From Methylobacterium sp. E-066 (GTDB lineage Bacteria > Pseudomonadota > Alphaproteobacteria > Rhizobiales > Beijerinckiaceae), in assembly GCF_022829635.1 (NCBI RefSeq), contig NZ_JAKSYO010000089.1, positions 62,001 to 126,000 on the forward strand: a stretch of DNA of 64,000 nt. The letters are read 5' to 3'. Positions 30,734 to 39,462 of the stretch are shown piece by piece; the stretch's first letter is position 1, and each line of letters starts with the position of its first letter. The notes under the pieces were generated by a model that worked only from the letters and a program-made list of their open reading frames with translations, did not search any database and was not told where the DNA came from. Made by a program: the position numbers and the translations under genes.

Positions 30734-33052
30734 TCAGGTCCTCGGCATCGACGCGCTCACCCGCACGGTGATCGCCTTGGCGGCGGGGGTCTTGGACTGC
30801 TCGTCGTGGTGCCAGAGCGGCAGCAGGACGTTCAATTCCGGGTAGTAGCCGCCACAGTTTCCCGGCGGGATGTCGTAGGCGATCACCCGCAGGCCGCCGA
30901 CGCGCCGCGTAACCGCATCGCCGGCCACCGCCTCGACATCGACGGAGCCGCCATCCTTCAGCCCGAGCCGGGTGATGTCCGCCCGGTTCATGAACAGGAT
31001 GTCCCGGGTGCCCTTCACGCCCCGGAAGCGGTCGTCGTAGCCGTAGACCGTGGTGTTGAACTGGTCGTTCGAGCGCAGCGTGATCAGATCGAGCACGTCC
31101 GGGCCATGCGCCGGCAGGTCGGGATCGGCCTCCAGCCCCTCCGGCACCGCGAAGTTCGCCTTGCCGGTGTCGGTCTCCCATCTCCGGTCGCGGGCGCCGA
31201 GCGGCTTGGTGATCCCGCCGGGGCGGAACATCTGTCCGTTTAGGTCGTGGAACACCTTCGGGTAGGTCGCCTCGATCGCGTCGCGCACGCGGGCATAATC
31301 GGCAACCCAGGCATCCCAGTCGATCCGCGGGTTATGCGGCAGCGCCGCCTTGGCGATCTCGGCCACGATCCAGGGCTCGGAGCGCACCTCCGGGCCGACC
31401 GGATCGGACACGCCGCGGGACCCGTGGAAGCGGGCGGTGGAATCCTCCATCGAGACCGCCTGCGGCCCGCTCGCCTGTTGGTCGATCTCGATCCGGCCGA
31501 GGCAGGGCAGCATGTAGGCGACCGTGCCGTTGACCAGATGCGAGCGGTTGAGCTTGGTCGAGATCTGCACCGTCAGACGCTGCCGGCGCCAGGCCGGCTC
31601 CATCCGGCCGGTATCGGGGATCGCACGCAAAAAGTTGCCGCCGAGGCTGACGAAGGCCCGGACGCTGCCGTCGAGGATGCCCTCGCAGGTCTCGACCGTG
31701 TTCAGGCCCTTCTCCCGCGGCGGCTCGAAATCGTAGAGTTCCTTCAGCTTGTCGAGCGGCGCCAGCTCCGGCTTCTCTGTGATGCCGACCGTGCGCTGGC
31801 CCTGCACATTCGAATGGCCGCGCACAGGGCAGATCCCGGCGCCGGGCTTGCCGATATTGCCGCGCAGCAGCAATAGGTTCACCAGCATCCGCACGGTCTC
31901 GGTGCCCTTGCGGTGCTGGGTCAGCCCCATCCCGTAGATGCCGATCACCGCCTTGGCGCGGGCATAGGCCCCGGCCGCGGCTTCGAGGGCCGGGCGGGTA
32001 AGGCCGGAGCGCCGCTCAATCGCCGCCCAATCCGCGCGATCGCAGAACGCCACGAACGCGTCGAAGCCGTGGGTGTGCTCGGCGATGAAGGCGTGGTCGA
32101 GGATGGCGGGCTTGCCCGACGCGGTGGCGTCCCGGTCCATGGCGAGCAAGGATTTGCACAACCCGGTGATCGCCGCGAGGTCGCCCCCGGCTTTGACCTG
32201 GTGATACTGCGTCGAGATCTTGGTGGCCGAGCGCGTCAGCATCTCCACCGGCGATTGCGGGTTGGTGAAGCGTTCCAGCCCGCGCTCGCGCAGCGGGTTG
32301 AAGGTGATGATCTGCGCCCCCCGGCGCCGCGCCTCCTGGAGCGGGTGGAGCATCCGCGGCGCGTTCGAGCCGACATTCTGGCCGAAAAAGAAGATCAGGT
32401 CGGTCGACTCGAAATCCTCCAGCAGGACCGTGCCGACCGGCGCACCGATCGATTGCGGCAGAGCAACCGAGGTCGGCTCGTGGCACATGTTGGAGGAGTC
32501 CGGCAGGTTGTTGTTGCCGTAGAGGCGCGCCAGCAGCGCCCACATGTAGCTGGTCTCCAGCGAGGCCCGGCCGGAGGCGTAGAACACCGCCGATTTCGGG
32601 TCCTCTTCGCGCAGCGCCTTCAGCTCCCGCCCGATCTCGGCAAATGCCTCGCCCCAGGAGACCGGCCGGTACCGGTCGGTCTCGGGATCGTAGCGCATGG
32701 GATGCGTCAGGCGGCCCTGCTCCTCAAGGGCGTAATCGCTCCAGCCGAGCAGCTCGGTGACGGTGTGGGCGGCGAAGAAGTCCGGGGTCGCCCGCCGCCG
32801 GGTCTGCTCCCAGGCGGTGGCCTTGGCGCCGTTCTCGCAATACTCGAAGGCCAGAGGCTTGGCCGGCTTCGCCCAGGCGCAGGACACGCACATGAACCCG
32901 TCCGGCTTGTTCTGCTTCAGCAGCATGGCCGAGCCGGTGACCGGAACACCCTCGCGGGTCAGAATCTCGACCAGCGAGCGGGCCGAGCCCCAGCCGCCCG
33001 CCGGGCTGTCATAGGGCTCGATCCGCACGTCGCCGGTGTTCTGCTCGGTCAT
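30734..33052 (-). CDS. FdhF/YdeP-family molybdopterin oxidoreductase (formate dehydrogenase-like)
   Basis: 772 residues. N-terminal Fe-S cysteines Cys55, Cys58 and Cys72 (CVSC ... YCENG), the molybdopterin domain, and Cys190 in NMCHEPTSVALPQSIG, which occupies the place of the Mo-coordinating Sec/Cys in FdhF. In Methylobacterium extorquens a protein of this type serves as the catalytic component of the fourth formate dehydrogenase, so fdh4A is a reasonable guess, but I have not confirmed it. It is preceded by a thiamine-binding-type small gene 101 bp upstream. Confidence 0.85.
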   Translation of the reverse strand: MTEQNTGDVRIEPYDSPAGGWGSARSLVEILTREGVPVTGSAMLLKQNKPDGFMCVSCAWAKPAKPLAFEYCENGAKATAWEQTRRRATPDFFAAHTVTELLGWSDYALEEQGRLTHPMRYDPETDRYRPVSWGEAFAEIGRELKALREEDPKSAVFYASGRASLETSYMWALLARLYGNNNLPDSSNMCHEPTSVALPQSIGAPVGTVLLEDFESTDLIFFFGQNVGSNAPRMLHPLQEARRRGAQIITFNPLRERGLERFTNPQSPVEMLTRSATKISTQYHQVKAGGDLAAITGLCKSLLAMDRDATASGKPAILDHAFIAEHTHGFDAFVAFCDRADWAAIERRSGLTRPALEAAAGAYARAKAVIGIYGMGLTQHRKGTETVRMLVNLLLLRGNIGKPGAGICPVRGHSNVQGQRTVGITEKPELAPLDKLKELYDFEPPREKGLNTVETCEGILDGSVRAFVSLGGNFLRAIPDTGRMEPAWRRQRLTVQISTKLNRSHLVNGTVAYMLPCLGRIEIDQQASGPQAVSMEDSTARFHGSRGVSDPVGPEVRSEPWIVAEIAKAALPHNPRIDWDAWVADYARVRDAIEATYPKVFHDLNGQMFRPGGITKPLGARDRRWETDTGKANFAVPEGLEADPDLPAHGPDVLDLITLRSNDQFNTTVYGYDDRFRGVKGTRDILFMNRADITRLGLKDGGSVDVEAVAGDAVTRRVGGLRVIAYDIPPGNCGGYYPELNVLLPLWHHDEQSKTPAAKAITVRVSASMPRT

Positions 33053-33153
33053 GCCGCTCTCCTCCCGGCACCCTGGTGTCCGGACCGGAGGGAACGCACG
33101 AGGATGCGGGTCGGATCACGGGCGCGTCACCGCGGCGCCTCGAGCGGCGGCCC

Positions 33154-33441
33154 TCAGGAGACGGCCGCGAGCTTGTCGGCCATGGATTGCTCCTTGTCCC
33201 GGCGGGTCGAGAAGATCAGCGTGAAGAAGGTCCGCTCGACGCCGAGTTCGGCGAGGCGGGCCTCGCAGCGCTCCGCCAGGGCGCAGACCTCCGACAACTC
33301 GGCCTCGATGTTGGTCCCGTTCGGATGCATCGTGGCGGTCAGGCCGCTCGCCTCGATGATCGCCTTGATCTCGCGCACGTAGGGCGAGACCGACGGGCCG
33401 ACGCCCATCGGTACGATGCACAGGTCGGCGGATACCTTCAT
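33154..33441 (-). CDS. MTH1187/YkoF-type thiamine-binding protein
   Basis: 95 residues. It begins MKVSADLCIVPMG and contains GVGPSVSPYVREI, LTATMHPNGTNIEAEL and a basic C-terminal part, the pattern of the MTH1187 (DUF77) thiamine-binding family. A gggaag precedes the ATG. It lies just upstream of the YdeP-like oxidoreductase on the same strand and is probably its operon partner; a small partner would match the two-gene FDH4 locus, which is inference. Confidence 0.82.
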   Translation of the reverse strand: MKVSADLCIVPMGVGPSVSPYVREIKAIIEASGLTATMHPNGTNIEAELSEVCALAERCEARLAELGVERTFFTLIFSTRRDKEQSMADKLAAVS

Positions 33442-33548
33442 GGTGATGCTTCCCTAGAAGCCGGGACGCGCCGCACTCGACGGGGCGACGGATACGAACG
33501 GGATGGGGGCGCCTGCCGGGGCTCCGCCGCCTTGATGTGAGGCAGGCG

Positions 33549-33622
33549 TGGAGCGGGTACCGGGAATCGAACCCGGGTATTCAGCTTGGAAGGCTGCTGC
33601 TCTACCATTGAGCTACACCCGC
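33549..33622 (-). tRNA. tRNA-Gly (UCC)
   Basis: The minus-strand acceptor stem is gcgggtg pairing to tacccgc with a terminal G-U. The anticodon arm gcagccttccaagctg gives UCC, and the T-loop is ggttcgattcc. CCA is encoded. It sits in the 33442-33667 gap. Confidence 0.96.
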
Positions 33623-33667
33623 GCGGGCGGACCGTTAGCACGCCGTCCGGCCCGTGAGAAGACGGTC

Positions 33668-34510
33668 TCAGCCCAGTCCCAGCGCGGCCCGCGCCTCGGC
33701 CGGGCTCGCAACCTGGCGGCCGTGGCGGCGGACTGCATCGGCGGCGAGGGTGACCAGCTCGGCGTTGCTCGCCGCCAGCCGGTCCTTCGTGACCCGGATG
33801 TTATCCTCCAGGCCGGTGCGGACCGCGTCGGCGCCGCGGGCGAGCGCCCAGTCCATGACGATGGCTTGGTTTCGGCCGATCCCGGCGGCGGTCCAGGTGG
33901 CCTCGGGCAGGATCCGACGGGTCTCGGCGAGCAGGATGTCGAGGAGGTGCTCCTCGGCCGGCATCGCGTTCTGGACGCCCATCACGAACTGCACGTGCGG
34001 GCGCGCGTCGATCAGGCCGGCCTCGATGAGCCGCTTGGCCCCGTGCAGGTGCGACAGGTCGAAGATCTCGATCTCGGGCCGCACGCCATACTGCTTCATC
34101 TGGCCGGCGAGGTCGGTCACGAGGCTGGCGCTGTTCTCGTACACGATGGTCGGGAAGTTCACCGAGCCGGTGGAGAGCGAGGCCATGTCGGGCCGGTGCT
34201 TGAGCGAGAGCCCCCGGGCCGCAGGATCGCGCCCGCGCCCGCCGGTGGAGAACTGTACGACCATCCCGGGGCAGTGCTTGCGCAGCCCCTCCTGCACGGC
34301 GGCGAACTTGTCGGGGTCCGAGGAGGGCGACTCGTCGTCGTTGCGCACGTGGATATGGGCCAGGGTCGCGCCCGCCTCGAAGGCCTGCCGGGTCGATTCG
34401 ATCTGCTCGGCCACGGTGATCGGCACGGCCGGGTTGTCTGTCTTGCGCGGCACCGAGCCGGTGATCGCCACCGCGATCACCACGGGCGCTTCGCTCGGGG
34501 ATCCTGCCAT
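33668..34510 (-). CDS. BKACE-family (3-keto-5-aminohexanoate cleavage-like) enzyme
   Basis: 280 residues. TIM-barrel DUF849 family that condenses a beta-keto acid with acetyl-CoA. The metal-site motif AHIHVRND and later EIFDLSHLHG and QFVMG match the family. The exact beta-keto acid varies between members and cannot be named. The open frame reaches 34675, but a gggagaag precedes ATG 34510. Divergent from aroQ across a family A repeat. Confidence 0.88.
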   Translation of the reverse strand: MAGSPSEAPVVIAVAITGSVPRKTDNPAVPITVAEQIESTRQAFEAGATLAHIHVRNDDESPSSDPDKFAAVQEGLRKHCPGMVVQFSTGGRGRDPAARGLSLKHRPDMASLSTGSVNFPTIVYENSASLVTDLAGQMKQYGVRPEIEIFDLSHLHGAKRLIEAGLIDARPHVQFVMGVQNAMPAEEHLLDILLAETRRILPEATWTAAGIGRNQAIVMDWALARGADAVRTGLEDNIRVTKDRLAASNAELVTLAADAVRRHGRQVASPAEARAALGLG

Positions 34511-34696
34511 CGCATCTTCTCCCTGATCGTTCGGCTGGTTCGAGACCGGGATAGCGCCGCACGTGGGGAAACTGAACCGCCGAGGCGGGGATAGGACGCC
34601 CGGGGCGGGACATCTCGGGGCCGGTGACAGGGCGAATGTGGGGACGTGTTTGACGCTCACCCAACGCACGGCCACAACGGGGCGAACTGACCCGCG

Positions 34697-34798
34697 CCCT
34701 CATCCTGGGGTGCCGAAGCGTAGCGGAGGCCTCCAGCCTGCCGCGCGATTTCCTGGGAGGCTCCTTCGAGGCTCGCTGCGCGCATCTCAGGATGAGGG
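34697..34798. repeat. Dispersed palindromic repeat, family A copy 2
   Basis: The ends ccctcatcctgggg and ctcaggatgaggg match copies at 2227-2339 and 60566-60680; the core has ggaggcctcc and ggaggctccttcgaggctcgc. This copy lies in the divergent gap between the BKACE gene and aroQ, only about 78 bp from the aroQ start. Confidence 0.85.
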
Positions 34799-34876
34799 CG
34801 TGGGTGGGAGCAAGCGAACGAAGGTCTCAGCGCATCGGGGCTTGGAGGCTGGCCGCAGAGGGCGGCGAGGAAAGCG

Positions 34877-35329
34877 ATGATCGACACCGTCCTGGTCCTG
34901 AACGGGCCGAACCTGAACCTCCTCGGCAAGCGGCAGCCGGAGATCTACGGGCGCGAGACCCTGGCCGATGTCGAGGCCCTGTGCCGCGAGACCGCCGCCG
35001 GCTTCGGGCTCAATGTGGATTTCCGCCAGAGCAACGCCGAGCACGCGCTGATCGACGCGATCCACGCCTTCCGGGTCGAGTCCGCCGGCATCGTGATCAA
35101 CGCCGGCGCCTACACCCACACCTCGGTGGCGATCCTCGACGCACTTAACACCTGCGAGGTACCGGTGATCGAGTGCCATATCTCGAACGTCCACCGGCGC
35201 GAGGCGTTTCGCCATCACTCCTACGTGTCTCTCGCCGCGACCGCAGTGCTGGCTGGCTTCGGCACGCATGGCTACGCCCTGGCGATCCGGCATCTGGCGG
35301 AGCTTCGGGCCGGGGCCGGCGCAGCCTGA
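34877..35329 (+). CDS. aroQ: 3-dehydroquinate dehydratase, type II
   Basis: Dodecameric shikimate-pathway enzyme. 150 residues. The N-terminal [18 protein letters not shown] carries the catalytic Tyr and lid Arg. [34 protein letters not shown] and the late catalytic His in the latter are all visible. Full family length. Confidence 0.97.
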   Translation: MIDTVLVLNGPNLNLLGKRQPEIYGRETLADVEALCRETAAGFGLNVDFRQSNAEHALIDAIHAFRVESAGIVINAGAYTHTSVAILDALNTCEVPVIECHISNVHRREAFRHHSYVSLAATAVLAGFGTHGYALAIRHLAELRAGAGAA

Positions 35330-35461
35330 GCGGCGGATAGCGTCAGCTTCAGGGTTGACGCTGGCGGAGACAGGGCGGAGGAGACCGGTCAGGCCTTCCC
35401 ATCCTCGCGCTCTTCCAGGCCGGCCCCGGCGGAGAGTGCCCCAGCGGAGCGCGCACGCCGC

Positions 35462-36163
35462 ATGACCACGTCGTTCCTGCCCATCGACCGGACGCTGATC
35501 GCCCGCGAGGCGGCCAAGATGTTCCTTGAGATCCAGGCCGTCCATTTTTACAAGGACGAGCCGTTCAAGTTCACGTCCGGGTGGGCCAGCCCGGTCTATA
35601 TCGACTGCCGCAAGATCATCTCGTTCCCGCGCCTGCGCTCAACGCTGATCGACTTCGCCGCCTCCACGATCGTGCGCGAGATCGGCTACGAGTCGCTCAC
35701 CCATATCGCGGGCGGCGAGACCGCCGGCATCCCGTTCGCCGCCTGGATCGCCGACCGGCTGATGCTGCCGATGCAGTACGTCCGCAAGAAGCCCAAGGGG
35801 TTCGGCCGCAATGCGCAGATCGAGGGCGAGGTGGTCGAGGGCGCCCGGACCCTGCTGGTCGAGGATCTCGCCACCGACGGGCGCAGCAAGGTCAATTTCT
35901 GCCAGGCTTTGCGGGACGCCGGCGCCAACGTCGATCACTGCTTCGTGCTGTTCTACTACGACATCTTCCCCGGCAGCGCCGCCCTGATGCAGGAGATCGG
36001 CATCAAGCTGCACTACCTCACCACTTGGTGGGACGTGCTGGCGGTGGCCAAGGAGATGGGCACCTTCGACGCCAACACCCTGGCCGAGGTCGAGCGCTTC
36101 CTCAACGCGCCGGCGGAGTGGTCGGCGGCCCATGGCGGCATCGCGTCCTTCGGTCAGGGCTGA
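35462..36163 (+). CDS. pyrE: Orotate phosphoribosyltransferase
   Basis: Transfers phosphoribosyl from PRPP to orotate in UMP synthesis. 233 residues. The N-terminal [17 protein letters not shown] is the PyrE orotate-binding loop and [13 protein letters not shown] is the PRPP motif. It is followed by pyrC with the pyrC Shine-Dalgarno overlapping the pyrE stop, so they are coupled. Confidence 0.96.
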   Translation: MTTSFLPIDRTLIAREAAKMFLEIQAVHFYKDEPFKFTSGWASPVYIDCRKIISFPRLRSTLIDFAASTIVREIGYESLTHIAGGETAGIPFAAWIADRLMLPMQYVRKKPKGFGRNAQIEGEVVEGARTLLVEDLATDGRSKVNFCQALRDAGANVDHCFVLFYYDIFPGSAALMQEIGIKLHYLTTWWDVLAVAKEMGTFDANTLAEVERFLNAPAEWSAAHGGIASFGQG

Positions 36164-36176
36164 GGAGTTTTTCGCG

Positions 36177-37256
36177 ATGGGCGTGGCCGAGCTGTTTCCC
36201 GCCGAGCGCCAGGAGGCGAAGCCGGCCGACCGGATCACGATCCGCCGGCCGGACGACTGGCACATCCACCTGCGCGACGGCGCAATGCTGAAGGCGGTGC
36301 TGCCCTACACGGCAGCCCAGTTCGCCCGGGGCATCATCATGCCGAACCTGGTGCCGCCAGTCACGACCGTGGCGGCCGCGCGCGCCTATCGCGAGCGGAT
36401 CCTGGCCGCGCTGCCGGACGGGATGGACTTCACCCCGCTGATGACCTGCTATCTGCGGGACGATACCGACCCGGACGAGATCGAGCGGGGTTTTGCGGAG
36501 AAGGTCTGGATCGCGGCCAAGCTCTACCCGGCGGGCGCCACGACGAACTCGCATGCGGGCGTCACCGACCTGATCGGGCTCGCGCCCGTGCTGGAGCGGA
36601 TGGAGCGGATCGGCATGCCGCTCCTGATCCACGGCGAGGCGACCGACCCGGAGATCGACATCTTCGACCGCGAGGCCGCCTTCATGGAGGGCAGCCTGAT
36701 CCCGCTGCTCGCCCGGCACCAGGGCCTGAAGGTCACCGTCGAGCACGCCACCACGGCCGAGATCCTCGACGTGGTCCGGGCCAACCGGACCCGCGTGGCG
36801 GCCACGATCACGCCCCACCACCTCGTCATCAACCGCACCCACATCTTCCAGGGCGGCCTGCGCCCGCACCTCTACTGCCTGCCGGTGGCCAAGCGCGAGC
36901 GGCACCGCCTGGCCCTGCGCGCGGCCGCGACCTCGGGTGAGGCCTGCTTCTTCCTCGGCACCGACACGGCCCCGCATGTCCGCGGCGCCAAGGAGGCGTC
37001 CTGCGGCTGCGCCGGCGTGTTCTGCGGCCCGAGTGCCCTGCAGACCTACGTGCAGGTCTTCGACGAGGAGGGCGCGCTCGATAGATTCGAGGCCTTCGCG
37101 TCGCTGAACGGCGCGCGCTTCCACGGGCTCGAGCCCAACGCGGCGACCGTCACCCTCGAGCGCCGGGAGAGCCGCGTGATCGAGGCGGTGGCCGTGGAGG
37201 ACACCGCCGTGGTGGTGTTCCGGGGGGATGAGACGCTGCCTTGGGCGGTGGTCTGA
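36177..37256 (+). CDS. pyrC: Dihydroorotase
   Basis: Zinc enzyme interconverting carbamoyl-aspartate and dihydroorotate. 359 residues. DDWHIHLRDGAML gives the first metal pair, and AAKLYPAGATTNSHAG holds the carboxylated Lys. EHATT and ITPHHL supply further His ligands, and the catalytic Asp is in LGTDTAPH. Class II (E. coli PyrC-like). The frame extends to 36132, but an aggag at the pyrE stop precedes ATG 36177. Confidence 0.96.
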   Translation: MGVAELFPAERQEAKPADRITIRRPDDWHIHLRDGAMLKAVLPYTAAQFARGIIMPNLVPPVTTVAAARAYRERILAALPDGMDFTPLMTCYLRDDTDPDEIERGFAEKVWIAAKLYPAGATTNSHAGVTDLIGLAPVLERMERIGMPLLIHGEATDPEIDIFDREAAFMEGSLIPLLARHQGLKVTVEHATTAEILDVVRANRTRVAATITPHHLVINRTHIFQGGLRPHLYCLPVAKRERHRLALRAAATSGEACFFLGTDTAPHVRGAKEASCGCAGVFCGPSALQTYVQVFDEEGALDRFEAFASLNGARFHGLEPNAATVTLERRESRVIEAVAVEDTAVVVFRGDETLPWAVV

Positions 37257-37288
37257 TAAGGCGCCGATAGGAGCTCGCACCGGCCCCA

Positions 37289-37382
37289 CCGTCATTGCGA
37301 GCGGAGCGAAGCAACCCAGGGAAACGCCACATTCGGCGCGCGCGCGCTGCCCTGGGTTGTTTCGCTACGCTCGCAATGACGG
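37289..37382. repeat. Dispersed palindromic repeat, family B copy
   Basis: A 94-bp imperfect palindrome: left arm ccgtcattgcgagcg, then agcgaagcaacccaggg; right arm gccctgggttgtttcgc, then gctcgcaatgacgg. Between pyrC and the amidase gene. No gene lies in 37257-37594. Confidence 0.85.
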
Positions 37383-37594
37383 CGCTGAGCCTGGGGACGG
37401 GATCACGAATCGACCGCGCGTCGGGCGCGACGCCGGACGCTTGTCAGGCCGCGGGAACGTCAGACGAATCCCTGCACATCTCTTGCCTCCCCAACTATCG
37501 CGAGTAGTAGACCGCCGCACGCGACCAAACGTGTGATCGGCCTCGCCAAGCCTTGGCCATGCCGGCGCGGACCGCGATAGGGAGACGATCGACC

Positions 37595-39040
37595 ATGCAG
37601 GATGAGCGACAGGACGGCATCACGGCGCTCGGCGCCGTGGATCTCGCGGCCGCTATCCGCGGCCGGATCGTTTCCTGCGTCGAGGTGATGCGCGCCTATC
37701 TGGAGCGGATCCACCGGCTCAATCCGCAGGTCAACGCCATCGTCGGCCTTCAGGACGACGCGGCGCTTCTCCAAGAGGCCGAGGCGCGGGATGCGGCGCT
37801 CGCCCGCGGCGAAGCGGTCGGTCCGCTGCACGGGTTTCCGCTCGCCGTGAAGGATCTCGACGCGGTGCGCGGGCTGCCGTTCACCCAAGGGTCGCCGATC
37901 TTCGCCAACCGGATCGCGCAAGTCGACACGATCATGGTCGCCCGGCTGCGCGCGGCCGGGGCGATCTTCATCGGCAAGACCAACATCCCCGAATTCGGGC
38001 TCGGCTCGCACAGCTTCAACCCGGTCTACGGCACCACCGGCAACGCCTACGATCCGGAGAAGAGTGCGGGCGGATCGAGTGGCGGCGCCGCGGTGGCGGT
38101 CGCCCTGAAGTTGCAGCCGGTGGCCGACGGCAGCGATTTCGGTGGCTCGCTGCGCAACCCGCCCGCCTTCAACAATTGCTACGGCCTGCGCCCGAGCTGG
38201 GGCCGGATCCCGGTCGAGACCAAAGATGCGTTCAGCCCGGGCCTGTCGGTGCTCGGCGCCGTCGGGCGCAGCCCGGCGGATATCGGCCTGATGCTCTCGG
38301 TCCAGGCGGGCTACGATCCCCGCTGCCCGAACACGATCCGCCAGGACCCAGCGGCCTTCGCGAGCCCGCTCGCCCGGGATTTCCGCGGGACCCGGATCGC
38401 CTGGCTGGGTGATTGCAACGGACAGATCCCGTTCGATCCCGGCGTGCTCGAACTCGGCCGCGCAGCGCTCGCCACCTTCGCGGAGATCGGCTGCGTGGTC
38501 GAAGAGGCTGCGCCCCGGTTCGACATGGAGCAGCTCTGGCGCGACTTCCTGACCTTGCGGGCCCTGATGGTCGCGCCGGTGCTCCGGCCGCTCTACGACG
38601 AGCCCTCCCACCGGGCGCAGATGAAGCCCGAGGCGATCTGGGAGGCCGAGCGCGGCCTCGAACTCACCGTCGACCGGCTCACCGCCGCCCTGGAGGGGCG
38701 TACCCGCTGGTACGAGACCCTTCGCCGCTTCATGGAAAGCTACGATTACCTGGTCATGCCGAGTGCGCAGGTCTTTCCGTTCGACAAGGGCCTGCGCTGG
38801 CCCCAGGAGGTCGGCGGCCGCCCGATGGACACCTACCACCGGTGGATGCAGACAGTGATCCCGGTGACGATGTCCGGCCTGCCGGCCCTCGACGTTCCGG
38901 CGGGCTTCGGGGAGGCCGGCCTGCCGACCGGCATCCAGATCGTCGGCCGCAATCATGGCGAGCTCGCCTGCCTCCAACTCGGCGCCGCCTACGACGCGGC
39001 GAGCAACTGGGTCCGCCGCCGGCCACCGCCCCTGCGCTGA
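37595..39040 (+). CDS. Amidase-signature family hydrolase
   Basis: 481 residues. The Ser-cisSer-Lys triad is visible: Lys in FPLAVKDLDAV, cis-Ser in KSAGGSSGGAAVAVA, and nucleophile Ser in GSDFGGSLRNPPAF. This places it near the GatA/indole-acetamide hydrolase group, but no gatB or gatC is adjacent, so it is a general amidase of unknown substrate. The start is chosen by an aggga 8 to 15 bases before ATG 37595. Confidence 0.88.
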   Translation: MQDERQDGITALGAVDLAAAIRGRIVSCVEVMRAYLERIHRLNPQVNAIVGLQDDAALLQEAEARDAALARGEAVGPLHGFPLAVKDLDAVRGLPFTQGSPIFANRIAQVDTIMVARLRAAGAIFIGKTNIPEFGLGSHSFNPVYGTTGNAYDPEKSAGGSSGGAAVAVALKLQPVADGSDFGGSLRNPPAFNNCYGLRPSWGRIPVETKDAFSPGLSVLGAVGRSPADIGLMLSVQAGYDPRCPNTIRQDPAAFASPLARDFRGTRIAWLGDCNGQIPFDPGVLELGRAALATFAEIGCVVEEAAPRFDMEQLWRDFLTLRALMVAPVLRPLYDEPSHRAQMKPEAIWEAERGLELTVDRLTAALEGRTRWYETLRRFMESYDYLVMPSAQVFPFDKGLRWPQEVGGRPMDTYHRWMQTVIPVTMSGLPALDVPAGFGEAGLPTGIQIVGRNHGELACLQLGAAYDAASNWVRRRPPPLR

Positions 39041-39067
39041 GCGCGCGTCCGATCCTCGGCAAACGCG

Positions 39068-39096
39068 TTGACCGGTTCCCGGGGCTCCGGTATGAG
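39068..39096 (+). promoter_or_regulatory. Sigma-70-type promoter of the ilvB leader
   Basis: ttgacc (39068-39073), a 17-base spacer, and tatgag (39091-39096). Transcription would begin near 39103, about 70 bp before the leader peptide start and 360 bp before ilvB. Confidence 0.65.
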
Positions 39097-39173
39097 GCTC
39101 GACACTTCACGCGTGAGTCGCATGAATCCGACCCCGGATTTGGCGTTCGCCGCGAGGCAGGCTCGGATATCCG

Positions 39174-39224
39174 ATGAACGCGGTTCTTATTGTAGCGGAA
39201 GCGTCACCGACGGAGCGGCCCTAG
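39174..39224 (+). CDS. Putative ilvB leader peptide (Val-Leu-Ile-Val)
   Basis: ATG 39174 opens a 16-codon frame, MNAVLIVAEASPTERP, ending in TAG. It holds four consecutive branched-chain codons (gtt ctt att gta) at positions 4-7. It lies between a good promoter and a terminator hairpin 32 bp downstream, and ahead of the branched-chain biosynthetic gene ilvB. This is the classical arrangement of ribosome-mediated attenuation. The Shine-Dalgarno is weak. Too short to be proven by sequence alone. Confidence 0.72.
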   Translation: MNAVLIVAEASPTERP

Positions 39225-39256
39225 ATCAGGGCTGCAATCCGAGCGGTGGCGCATGC

Positions 39257-39279
39257 AGGGTCCCTCGGGGCCCTTTTTT
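39257..39279 (+). terminator. Attenuator terminator upstream of ilvB
   Basis: A 7-bp stem (agggtcc with gggccct, one G-T pair) and a ctcg loop followed by a T run. It starts 32 bp after the leader stop codon and lies 184 bp before ilvB. An alternative hairpin gccct/agggc (39218-39222 with 39228-39232) shares sequence able to pair with its arms, giving mutually exclusive folds. Confidence 0.7.
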
Positions 39280-39462
39280 ATTGCCCGCTGCCCGGTGACG
39301 CATCACGGCCAACGAGATCCACGCGTTCGAGATACCGACGAAGACAGTACTTTCGAGCGAGGCGGATGCCGCCTCGCGTGACGAGAGTGCAGGACGAAAG
39401 GAACCGGTCCGTCCGGCGGCGCACGACCGCCGCTGACGATCCGGGGAGCGGAGGAGGAGAGC

